From: Akkermansiaceae bacterium
GTDB taxonomy: Bacteria; Verrucomicrobiota; Verrucomicrobiia; Verrucomicrobiales; Akkermansiaceae
Direction: 5' to 3'
Assembly: GCA_011524615.1 (NCBI GenBank)
Contig: WTJZ01000206.1
Location: 1 to 6,134 of the forward strand
Length of the DNA: 6,134 nucleotides
Shown here: positions 1-5,900 of the stretch, in pieces
Layout of the letters: each line of letters starts with the position of its first letter
Numbering within the stretch: the stretch's first letter is position 1
Program-made: the position numbers and the translations under genes
Notes under the pieces: model-generated
What the model was told of the DNA's origin: nothing
Seen by the model: the letters and a program-made list of their open reading frames with translations, nothing else
The model's database searches: none

Positions 1-366
1 AAGGCCGCATGCAATTAATCCAGCGTAGATACGCTTACTCTTGAGCAGGTCAAGGGAGCCTATAATAGGCTTAAGCATGAAGCCTAGGCCATGACGGATG
101 ACACTATAGACAATGACAGCCGCGCCACATGCAATGCCGAACGGGAGCCAAGGATCTGGACTGTCAATGAAGGTGTAGACTAGTGCTCCACCATTTCTGA
201 AGATGATCCAAAAGATAAACGCGGCAGCTGCGAAGCCAACAATGCTTAGGCTGATACGAATAATCCCCTTGATGAATCCAACAACGAGTGTGAGCAGGAG
301 TAAAGCACCACCCGCAAGTCCGATGTGCGATTCCGTTAGTTCTTGAGGGAGGCTACTTAAGTCCAT
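1..366 (-). CDS. CvpA-like integral membrane protein, N-terminal part (runs off the window)
   Basis: An open frame begins with ATG at 366 and continues uninterrupted to the left edge, giving 122 residues with no stop. The translation is strongly hydrophobic, with likely membrane segments near residues 16-34, 40-57 and 73-91 and a fourth starting near 114. The motif GFIKGIIRISLSIVG (residues 30-44) has the form GF(R/K)-G-IR-LS-G seen after the first helix in CvpA-family (colicin V production) proteins, and the later SKRIYAGLIACGL resembles the segment leading into their last helix. CvpA proteins are small inner-membrane proteins, linked to colicin V export and envelope stress, whose molecular role is unclear. 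The start lies 2 bases after the aroC stop (TAA-TT-ATG), so it is probably the next cistron, translated by coupling; I see no strong Shine-Dalgarno. Another small multi-helix membrane family remains possible because the C-terminus is missing. Confidence 0.6.
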   Translation of the reverse strand, partial: MDLSSLPQELTESHIGLAGGALLLLTLVVGFIKGIIRISLSIVGFAAAAFIFWIIFRNGGALVYTFIDSPDPWLPFGIACGAAVIVYSVIRHGLGFMLKPIIGSLDLLKSKRIYAGLIACGL

Positions 367-368
367 AA

Positions 369-1466
369 TTACTTCATTGTGATTTGACCGTTCTGCCCAC
401 GTTGACGCAGTAAGTGGTCACAGAGTACGAGGTTGACCATCGCTTCTACCATAGGGACAGCACGAGGGAGGACGCATGCATCATGACGGCCACGACCTTT
501 GAGTGTTGAGTCTTCCTTGTCTGTGTTGACCGTTTCTTGTTCGGTCATGATCGTTGCAGTCGGTTTAAAGGCGACTCTGAAGACGATATCTTCTCCGTTA
601 GAGATTCCACCTTGGATACCTCCAGAGCGGTTTGTTCTCGTACGAACGCGATCTCCTTCCATGTAGAAGGCGTCGTTATGTTCACGACCTGTGAGGAGCG
701 TTCCTGCGAATCCTGATCCGATTTCAAACCCTTTGGTCGCAGGGATACTCATGACAGCCTTAGCTAGTTCCGCCTCGAGCTTATCGAAGACTGGTGCACC
801 GAGTCCTGCAGGGCATCCTCGGACGATACATTCGACGACACCACCGATCGAGTTGCCATCGGCACGAACCTCTTTGATTCGGTCGATCATTTCGTCGACC
901 TTACTCGCATCTCCCGTACGGACGATGTTAGATTCGATTTGTTCTTTGGTAATCGTTTCGTGATCTACCTCTGCCTGGATGTCTTGGATGGACTTGACCC
1001 ATGCAAGCACCTCGAGGTCAGGATAGAGCGACTTGATGACTTGTTGCGCTACTGCTGAGGCTGCGACCCGTCCAATGGTTTCGCGAGCTGATGCCCGTCC
1101 GCCGCCTTGCCAGTTACGGAGTCCATACTTTGCTTCGTAAGTATAATCCGCATGGGAAGGGCGATAATTAACCGCCATCTCCTCATACGCAGCAGGACGA
1201 GCGTCCTTATTACGCACGAGAACAGCGATCGATGTTCCTAGCGTCACCCCTTGGAAGGTGCCGGATAGAATTTCACATGCGTCTGCTTCTTTACGCGGGG
1301 TGACAATATCGCTTTGCCCTGGTCTTCTACGATCGAGCTCGAGCTGTATCATCTCTTCATTGATAGGGATACCTGCTGGGCACCCATCAATCATCACGCC
1401 TACTCCACCACCATGGGATTCTCCCCATGTAGCTATCTTAAATGCTTGTCCAAAAATACTCGACAC
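369..1466 (-). CDS. aroC: Chorismate synthase
   Basis: AroC converts 5-enolpyruvylshikimate-3-phosphate to chorismate, the last step of the shikimate pathway, using reduced FMN; it is a cytoplasmic tetramer. The 365 residues match the usual length of about 360. All three family signatures are present: GESHG at 15-19 within the N-terminal block, GGGRASARETIGR at 121-133, and GRHDACVLPRAVPMVEAM at 326-343. The conserved RPSHADYTY (102-110) and NRSGGIQGGISNGE (279-292) blocks are also intact. The start is a GTG at 1466: an in-frame TAA lies 12 bases upstream and no other start codon falls between, so the choice is nearly forced, and the protein begins SSIFGQAFKIATWGESHG as family members do. A nearby upstream ATG (around 1484) is out of frame. 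No good Shine-Dalgarno is visible. It lies 35 bases after thiD and 2 bases before the CvpA-like gene, consistent with cotranscription. Confidence 0.97.
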   Translation of the reverse strand: MSSIFGQAFKIATWGESHGGGVGVMIDGCPAGIPINEEMIQLELDRRRPGQSDIVTPRKEADACEILSGTFQGVTLGTSIAVLVRNKDARPAAYEEMAVNYRPSHADYTYEAKYGLRNWQGGGRASARETIGRVAASAVAQQVIKSLYPDLEVLAWVKSIQDIQAEVDHETITKEQIESNIVRTGDASKVDEMIDRIKEVRADGNSIGGVVECIVRGCPAGLGAPVFDKLEAELAKAVMSIPATKGFEIGSGFAGTLLTGREHNDAFYMEGDRVRTRTNRSGGIQGGISNGEDIVFRVAFKPTATIMTEQETVNTDKEDSTLKGRGRHDACVLPRAVPMVEAMVNLVLCDHLLRQRGQNGQITMK

Positions 1467-1501
1467 ACCACTGACTTACACATGGCAGGGCTGGGGTGCA
1501 A

Positions 1502-2308
1502 CTATGAATTTCTATTGAATAGGTTTAAGGCATCTAGATGCTCCCCTGTAGGGCCTGATTCCCAATGGTGACCAGCGGAAATCGCCTGATGGAGAAACGA
1601 CTTGGCTTGCATGATGGCATCCTTAAGAGGAGTGCCGCGAGCGATATATGCGGCAATCGAGGCGGACAGGGTGCAACCTGTTCCATGATAGTCTGGCCCA
1701 GTGAGGCGAGGTAAGCAGAACTCATGTGATCGTCCATTAGGATCGGTGAGTAGATCGATAGAGCGGGTAGGGTCATCATGGTGGCCTCCCTTGACGAGGA
1801 CATTGACCCCGAACTGGTGAGCGAGCTGAGAACCTAGCTCTGCTTGGTCATCAGAATCCAAGCCTGCCAGAGCCTGGGCCTCTCTAAGGTTCGGCGTGAT
1901 CAGTGCGGCGAGAGGGAAGAGCTGCTCCGATAAGGAAGTTAAGAAGGTCTCCCCCCCGAATGATGCCCCCGCACTCGCTGAGCCCACCGGATCGATGATG
2001 AGAGGGATCTCTTTGCCTTTCAAGGTCTGAGCGACACATTGCACGATCTCTGGGGAGAAGAGGAGTCCCGTCTTGATCGCTGCCACAGGGTAGCTCTCTA
2101 GGAGGCATTCGAGTTGCTCCCTGACGAGCTTGGCAGGCATGGCCTCCCATGAGACGACCTTATTAGGAGTCTCTGCTACGACACCTGACACGACAGTGAG
2201 TCCATACGTATCGAGGGTGTGAAAGGACTTCAGGTCAGCCTGAATGCCTGCGCCAGCACTGCAGTCAGAACCAGCAATTGAGAGAACAACAGGAGGGGAG
2301 GACATCAT
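1502..2308 (-). CDS. thiD: Hydroxymethylpyrimidine/phosphomethylpyrimidine kinase (ThiD)
   Basis: ThiD phosphorylates 4-amino-5-hydroxymethyl-2-methylpyrimidine twice to give HMP-PP, the pyrimidine partner in thiamine phosphate synthesis. The 268-residue product is a single ribokinase-fold domain with no ThiE or TenA fusion. Visible motifs are IAGSDCSAGAGIQADLK (11-27), IDPVGSASAG (105-114), LITPNLREAQAL (136-147), VLVKGGHHDD (170-179) and the anion-hole motif HGTGCTLSASIAA (208-220) with Cys212. I chose the ATG at 2308, 4 bases after the stop of the upstream cyclo-ligase gene, because it gives the usual short lead-in to VVLSIAGSD; an ATG directly after it (2305) is equally possible. An in-frame ATG at 2332 would add 8 residues and overlap the upstream gene by 20 bases. 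Pocket residues differ from the enterobacterial enzyme: Glu46 in VVAETPNK where E. coli has VAQNT, and Leu82 in KTGLL where E. coli has KIGML. A related pyridoxal kinase is a less likely alternative. No other thi gene or TPP riboswitch is visible. Confidence 0.93.
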   Translation of the reverse strand: MMSSPPVVLSIAGSDCSAGAGIQADLKSFHTLDTYGLTVVSGVVAETPNKVVSWEAMPAKLVREQLECLLESYPVAAIKTGLLFSPEIVQCVAQTLKGKEIPLIIDPVGSASAGASFGGETFLTSLSEQLFPLAALITPNLREAQALAGLDSDDQAELGSQLAHQFGVNVLVKGGHHDDPTRSIDLLTDPNGRSHEFCLPRLTGPDYHGTGCTLSASIAAYIARGTPLKDAIMQAKSFLHQAISAGHHWESGPTGEHLDALNLFNRNS

Positions 2309-2312
2309 AAGA

Positions 2313-2876
2313 CTATAGCTCGATGACCCCATTAGTCGTCAACAAATGTGTCATCTTGACATCATGAGGTTCTGAAACGATGGAAGAGAGTTGCTGGTCA
2401 GGGAAGCAGATTCCCATACGGATGGTCGAAGGAATTTGACTCAAGTATCGATCGTAAAAGCCCCCACCTTTGCCGAGGCGCTCTCCCTGAGGGCTAAATC
2501 CTAATCCTGGGCAGAGGACGAGATCCAGCTGTTCTGCAGGAATTAATGGATGGAGCGTGGCTGAGGGTTCTGGGATTCCTCGATAACCACTTACGAGTGT
2601 ATGCGTCTTCTTGACGTAATGAAAGGTCATGTGCTGATCGTTTACGAGAGGGAAGCACCACTTAAGGTAGGCGAGGTCTTTAATCGTTGATGATAAATCT
2701 ACTTCGCGGCCGTATGCCGAGTACACCCCGATGTGTTGATAGGATGGGTTGAGGATAAGCCAGCTCTTCAGAGCGTAGTTGAGCTGCTGAGTCGAGAGGG
2801 TGAATTCTTCTTCCGTCAGTCTGTCGAGGGCAGTCTTGAGCTCTTGTCGTTGTTGGAGTTTAGTTGTCGCAGACAT
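2313..2876 (-). CDS. fau: 5-formyltetrahydrofolate cyclo-ligase (5,10-methenyl-THF synthetase)
   Basis: This cytoplasmic enzyme uses ATP to convert 5-formyltetrahydrofolate to 5,10-methenyltetrahydrofolate, rescuing a stored, inhibitory folate for one-carbon metabolism. The 187-residue length is typical. The family signature is complete: CPGLGFSPQGERLGKGGGF (122-140) followed directly by YDRYL, the glycine-rich phosphate/ATP-binding stretch. YGREVD (55-60), GIPEP (100-104) and EPHDVKMTHLLTT (169-181) fall at their expected places, and KLQQRQELKTAL near the N-terminus stands in for the usual basic K-x3-R-x2-L helix. The ATG at 2876 overlaps the TAA of the upstream SHD1 gene by one base (TAATG), and a purine-rich GAGAGG lies 7 bases upstream, so this start is well supported. 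The downstream thiD begins 4 bases after the stop. The gene is called ygfA or fau in E. coli. Confidence 0.95.
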   Translation of the reverse strand: MSATTKLQQRQELKTALDRLTEEEFTLSTQQLNYALKSWLILNPSYQHIGVYSAYGREVDLSSTIKDLAYLKWCFPLVNDQHMTFHYVKKTHTLVSGYRGIPEPSATLHPLIPAEQLDLVLCPGLGFSPQGERLGKGGGFYDRYLSQIPSTIRMGICFPDQQLSSIVSEPHDVKMTHLLTTNGVIEL

Positions 2877-3598
2877 TATTGAGCCTCTCTGATTTGAACC
2901 ATTAATTGGTACTGATTATCATTATTGAGGAATCGAGGTCCCATAATCACTTCTGCTCCATTTGGGCAACTCCAGCGATGGGTGTAAGCAGTCCGACCAG
3001 AGCTGAGACGCACGAGGTCAGGGTAGGGGGCTGCATTGCCCGGGGTGCCATACATTTGCGAGAGGAGTGTGCTGAGTTCGCTCCATGAGTTATTGAGGGT
3101 CTTTGTGTACTCAGCGGGCGTGACGGTGTCTGATTCGAGTTCGATTAATCTGAGGAGCTTATCTTGGAAGACGAAATTGAGAGAGAACTTGAGGCCTCCA
3201 ATTTTATTCTTCGTTTGGTAAATCCCATTGAGAGTGCCGAGGCCATCAAACATACCAAGATCACTTTTACCTTCGATGATTTGACTGGTACGGATCTTTG
3301 ACTGGACTTGACCTCTATTATCACCAAAGCGTAGTTCGTCAAAGGCTGGTTGATTCTTGATCTTCTGGAGTCGTTCTTCTTCTACTTTTGCTCGGAGCCA
3401 CTTTTGGTCGGATGCGTGGAGCTTTTCGATCGCGATGTTGAACTCTTGTCCCTCCCCCTTAGAGATGGTGACCATGCCGTTCTTATATTCGATGAGTTCT
3501 CCGTAGAAGGAGCGTGTGCCCGAGGCGTCAGTCCATTTGCGAGACTCAGCTTGCGCACTATGCAATAATAGTAGAGTTAATAGGAAAGCAATTTTCAT
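2876..3598 (-). CDS. Secreted protein with N-terminal SHD1 domain and uncharacterised C-terminal region
   Basis: The 240-residue product starts with a clear Sec signal peptide: MK, a leucine-rich core (residues 3-12) and a likely cleavage site after AQA at 17. It is followed by an SHD1 (SLA1 homology 1)-like domain at about 20-70: RKWTDASGTRSFYGELIE, then a KNGMVTISKGEG strand pair and IAIEKLHASDQKWL. That pattern (R-x-W-T-D-x-x-G, EKL-x-x-x-DQ-x-WL) is common in exported proteins of Verrucomicrobia and Planctomycetes; the domain's bacterial role is not settled. A charged, probably helical linker (70-84) leads into an unrecognised region (85-240) containing LRFGDNRGQVQSKI, a beta-rich middle and a single Cys211 near WSCPNGAEVIMG. 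No lipobox is present, so the protein is probably periplasmic or secreted. It appears to be the first gene of the cluster; its stop overlaps the next start. No Shine-Dalgarno precedes the ATG at 3598, but the signal peptide fixes the start. Confidence 0.85.
   Translation of the reverse strand: MKIAFLLTLLLLHSAQAESRKWTDASGTRSFYGELIEYKNGMVTISKGEGQEFNIAIEKLHASDQKWLRAKVEEERLQKIKNQPAFDELRFGDNRGQVQSKIRTSQIIEGKSDLGMFDGLGTLNGIYQTKNKIGGLKFSLNFVFQDKLLRLIELESDTVTPAEYTKTLNNSWSELSTLLSQMYGTPGNAAPYPDLVRLSSGRTAYTHRWSCPNGAEVIMGPRFLNNDNQYQLMVQIREAQ
2884..2889 (-). promoter_or_regulatory. Ribosome binding site for the cyclo-ligase gene
   Basis: On the minus strand GAGAGG lies 7 bases before the ATG at 2876, inside the last codons of the SHD1 gene. 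It is the clearest Shine-Dalgarno-like sequence seen at any start in this window and it supports the overlapping TAATG start. Confidence 0.55.
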
Positions 3599-3610
3599 AG
3601 GTTGATTTGC

Positions 3611-3616
3611 AGTATA
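3611..3616 (-). promoter_or_regulatory. Possible -10 element for the SHD1-fau-thiD-aroC cluster
   Basis: TATACT on the minus strand (5 of 6 matches to TATAAT) ends 12 bases before the ATG at 3598. No convincing -35 hexamer lies 16-18 bases upstream, and transcription from here would leave a leader of only about 5-6 bases. The rest of the spacer between the TIGR04073-gene terminator and this gene (3599-3690) shows no better match. Confidence 0.22.
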
Positions 3617-3690
3617 GGTGGCCGAATGTTGCTCTTTTAGCGATGCTCGTAAAGATAATTGTGTACTCCTTAATCTAAAGGGGGGAATGC

Positions 3691-3723
3691 AAAACAGCCA
3701 GCTTCGTATGAAGCTGGCTGTTT
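3691..3723 (-). terminator. Intrinsic terminator of the TIGR04073-like gene
   Basis: A perfect 14-bp inverted repeat occupies 3692-3705 and 3710-3723 with a 4-base loop. On the minus strand it reads AAACAGCCAGCTTC, loop ATAC, then GAAGCTGGCTGTTT plus one further T. It starts 29 bases after the stop of the TIGR04073-like gene. The stem is GC-rich in the middle and its own A/T ends supply the short U run. Because the ends are complementary it could also act on plus-strand transcripts, but no plus-strand gene ends here. It separates the TIGR04073 gene from the SHD1 cluster. Confidence 0.85.
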
Positions 3724-3752
3724 GACTAAATGGTTATGCGAATTCTAAGGGA

Positions 3753-4184
3753 TTACCACTGTGTAGAACGTGTGTGGCTGTAGTATGACTCAGCACCGAG
3801 TTCTGGTGGGAATTCTGTGAATCCTGAAGTTGGGTTTACTTCGATACGTGCATCTTTACCACACTTCTTGTACGATGGCTTGTATGTGCCATTGTTTGTT
3901 GGAGCGTAGAACGTAAGGAGTTCGTAGAAGCCGTAACCGAAACGCTTAAGACCTTTCGTTGTGCCGTTCACGAGTCCGTATGATGCACCAGCCTTACGAC
4001 CATGTGTTTCATTCTTACGAGCAACCTCTACTGGGATCTCAACGAAACCGTATAGGATGTTGCTAAGTGCACGACCAAGCTTACGCGATGCGGTGTACTC
4101 TGAAGCTGGAGGAGCCTGAATGTCTGCTGTTGCTACAGAAGCAAGAGCGCATGCCGATACAAGTGTGATAATCCAACGTTTCAT
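3753..4184 (-). CDS. Exported exosortase system-associated protein, TIGR04073-like
   Basis: The 143-residue product has a typical signal peptide (MKRWIITLVSACALASVATA, likely cut after residue 20). Its conserved core, about residues 33-94, includes SRKLGRALSNILYGFVEIPVEV and then GLVNGTTKGLKRFGYGFYELLTFYAP. This RKLGR-G/A-L-NIL-G--EIP, G--KG--R---G-YE--TF-P pattern is how I recognise the TIGR04073 family, small exported proteins found in Verrucomicrobia, Lentisphaerae and others whose genomes carry exosortase/PEP-CTERM sorting systems. The biochemical function is unknown. The tail (95-143) is rich in Tyr, Pro and Thr, with one Cys at 108, and ends in TQW; there is no PEP-CTERM anchor on this protein. 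The gene stands alone, 102 bases after serA and followed by a strong terminator, so it is likely its own transcription unit. No Shine-Dalgarno precedes the ATG at 4184; the signal peptide supports this start. The family name is from memory of the motif, not a search. Confidence 0.8.
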   Translation of the reverse strand: MKRWIITLVSACALASVATADIQAPPASEYTASRKLGRALSNILYGFVEIPVEVARKNETHGRKAGASYGLVNGTTKGLKRFGYGFYELLTFYAPTNNGTYKPSYKKCGKDARIEVNPTSGFTEFPPELGAESYYSHTRSTQW

Positions 4185-4193
4185 GTGTCTTAA

Positions 4194-4223
4194 ATATTAG
4201 TTGTAATTTTTTCGTAAGGGCAA
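4194..4223 (-). promoter_or_regulatory. Possible promoter of the TIGR04073-like gene
   Basis: On the minus strand TTGCCC (4223-4218) and TAATAT (4199-4194) are 18 bases apart, matching sigma-70 type -35 and -10 boxes at 3 and 4 of 6 positions. The -10 box ends only 9 bases before the ATG, so a transcript from here would be nearly leaderless. A TATAAT sequence at 4250-4245 on the same strand is a perfect -10 match and would give a normal leader of about 50 bases, but it has no recognisable -35 partner. Confidence 0.25.
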
Positions 4224-4271
4224 GGGTAAAATGTAATTTCTTTAATTATATTTTGTAATCTCCCCCTTACG
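4202..4271. repeat. Short direct and inverted repeats in the serA / TIGR04073 spacer
   Basis: This AT-rich spacer holds three copies of TGTAAT (plus strand 4202-4207, 4232-4237, 4254-4259) and one perfect 8-bp inverted repeat, CGTAAGGG at 4213-4220 with CCCTTACG at 4264-4271, separated by 43 bases. No U run follows the inverted repeat on either strand, so it does not look like a terminator for serA. The repeats could be operator sites, but in such AT-rich sequence the short direct copies may be chance. Confidence 0.3.
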
Positions 4272-4286
4272 GGACTCTTTCTTCTA

Positions 4287-5900
4287 TTAAAGTGAAACGG
4301 ATTGTGCACTTGTGATGCCCTCAACTTGGCCGAGTGCGTCACAGATGTCAGCATTGATTTCGCCATCTACTTCGATAATCGTCAGTGCACTGTTGAGCTC
4401 TTCATTGCGAGCGAGTGACATATTAGCGATGTTGTAGTCGAGTTCAGCCAGCTTGGTTCCTACTGTGCCCACGATTCCCTTGCGGTCATCATTGCGGACA
4501 AAGAGGAAGTTACCTTTAATTCCCATGTCGACAAAGACCTTGTCGATTTCTACTACCTTAGCAATCTGTCCGATGACTGTTCCTGCGACACGGTATCTGA
4601 CGTCACCCTTGCGGAGTTCTGCGACGAGTAGGTCTGAGTATTCTGTTTTGGCATTGATGGTAGACTCGACGAGGTCGAGCCCCATTGCTTTTGCCTTAGC
4701 TGGAGCGTTGACGATGTTCACTTCACCTTCTGAACTCGCGTTTAGGAGAGAGTAGAGTACAGTACGTGAGACGAGAGCAGTGTCCTTCTGTGAGATCTCT
4801 CCGTGATAGGAGACTCGGAGTGCATCAGGGTTATCGATGCCGAGTTGTGCGAGAAGGGTACCAAGCGCTTTACCGAGATCGAGGTATTGTCCGATTTCTT
4901 GCGCCGCCTCTGCATCTAGGGATGGCATGTTGATCGCATTGCGGATTTCTCCACTTGCGAGGAAGTCACGAATCTGCTCAGCCACTTGGATCCCCACGTT
5001 TTCTTGAGCTTCGTTGGTTGACGCTCCGAGGTGTGGAGTGAATGCGGTGTGCTTCTCGTGCTGGAAGATGTCTGTCTTAGCGAGTTCTGGCATCTCGATC
5101 TCAGGTGGCTCTTCTGTGTAGACATCGAGTCCACAGCCACCGATGTGACCACTCGCGATTGCATCACTGAGAGCCTGCTCGTCTACGAGGCCTCCACGTG
5201 CACAGTTGACCACGATAGCGCCTTTGTTCATGAGCTTCAGAGATTCCGCATTGATGATGTTGCGGGTAGAGTCGATGAGAGGGACGTGGAGTGTCACCGC
5301 ATCTGCTCCTGTGAGTGCGGCCTCAGGTGAAGATGCGAGTTCGATCTTAAGCTCGTCCGCGCGTGCTTGTGTTAGGAATGGGTCATATCCGACAACGTGC
5401 ATGCCAAATGCCTGCGCACGCTTAGCGAATTCTACGCCGATACGTCCCATACCAATGATAGCGAGTCTTTTGTTGAAGATCTCGATCCCTTGATACTGCT
5501 TACGGTTCCACTTGCCTTCGAGGAGAGATTTGTACGATGCACCAATGTTACGAGCGGCTGAAAGAAGGAGGGTGAACGCGAGTTCTGCAGTAGAAATCGT
5601 GTTTCCTGTAGGTGTATTCATGACGATAACACCATGAGCATTAGCGGCATCACGGTCGATGTTATCAACACCAACACCAGCACGACCAATCACCTTGAGC
5701 TTCTTACCTGCTGCGATGACATCTTCACGTGCCTTAGTACGAGAACGTACGATCAGTGCGTCGTACTCGTGAATGGTTTCGAGTACTTCTTCTTGCGTCA
5801 TCTTAGGCGTGAATACGACTTCAAAGTCATCAATCGCCTTCAGAAGGTCCACCCCAATGGGGGAAATGTTATCTGCTACCAGAATCTTAAACTTAGCCAT
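4287..5900 (-). CDS. serA: D-3-phosphoglycerate dehydrogenase, long form with ACT domain
   Basis: SerA oxidises 3-phosphoglycerate to 3-phosphohydroxypyruvate with NAD+, the first committed step of serine synthesis, in the cytoplasm. The 537 residues are the length of the long (type I) enzymes. The split catalytic domain covers about 4-100 and 285-325, with GRAGVGVDNID at 72-82. The NAD-binding Rossmann domain (about 100-285) has GMGRIG at 150-155 and Asp173 in GYDPF after it. Catalytic residues are Arg235 (NCARGG), Glu264 (TEEPPE) and His290 (PHLGAS). An intervening regulatory domain (about 330-455) precedes a C-terminal ACT domain (about 465-537), which in this family binds serine for feedback control. 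I chose the ATG at 5900 because MAKFKILVADNISP is the normal N-terminus; the frame opens 13 codons earlier at a TTG (5939), but that stretch lacks family similarity. No clear Shine-Dalgarno is visible at either start. It is divergent from the tRNA gene. Confidence 0.97.
   Translation of the reverse strand: MAKFKILVADNISPIGVDLLKAIDDFEVVFTPKMTQEEVLETIHEYDALIVRSRTKAREDVIAAGKKLKVIGRAGVGVDNIDRDAANAHGVIVMNTPTGNTISTAELAFTLLLSAARNIGASYKSLLEGKWNRKQYQGIEIFNKRLAIIGMGRIGVEFAKRAQAFGMHVVGYDPFLTQARADELKIELASSPEAALTGADAVTLHVPLIDSTRNIINAESLKLMNKGAIVVNCARGGLVDEQALSDAIASGHIGGCGLDVYTEEPPEIEMPELAKTDIFQHEKHTAFTPHLGASTNEAQENVGIQVAEQIRDFLASGEIRNAINMPSLDAEAAQEIGQYLDLGKALGTLLAQLGIDNPDALRVSYHGEISQKDTALVSRTVLYSLLNASSEGEVNIVNAPAKAKAMGLDLVESTINAKTEYSDLLVAELRKGDVRYRVAGTVIGQIAKVVEIDKVFVDMGIKGNFLFVRNDDRKGIVGTVGTKLAELDYNIANMSLARNEELNSALTIIEVDGEINADICDALGQVEGITSAQSVSL

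Noticed and set aside
691..1571. Plus-strand frames opposite aroC (691-963, 1258-1518, 1314-1571)
   Set aside because: They are reverse-strand shadows of conserved aroC coding sequence, Ser/Pro/Thr-rich with no recognisable domain.
2309..2332. Upstream ATG for thiD at 2332 adding 8 residues
   Set aside because: It overlaps the cyclo-ligase gene by 20 bases, has no Shine-Dalgarno, and adds residues not typical of ThiD. The ATG at 2308, just after the upstream stop, fits better, though the longer form cannot be fully excluded.
3599..3690. Possible 6S RNA next to the cyclo-ligase gene, as in Gammaproteobacteria
   Set aside because: The spacer is only 92 bases, does not adjoin the cyclo-ligase gene itself, and shows no long paired rod with a central bubble.
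4213..4271. Inverted repeat CGTAAGGG/CCCTTACG as the serA terminator
   Set aside because: The 43-base loop is too large and no T run follows on the minus strand.
5031..5330. Plus-strand frames of 95-112 codons across serA (5031-5330, 5206-5493, 5634-5972)
   Set aside because: They lie wholly or mostly opposite the well-supported serA gene, have low-complexity or Cys/Ser-rich composition, and show no family motif or start signal.
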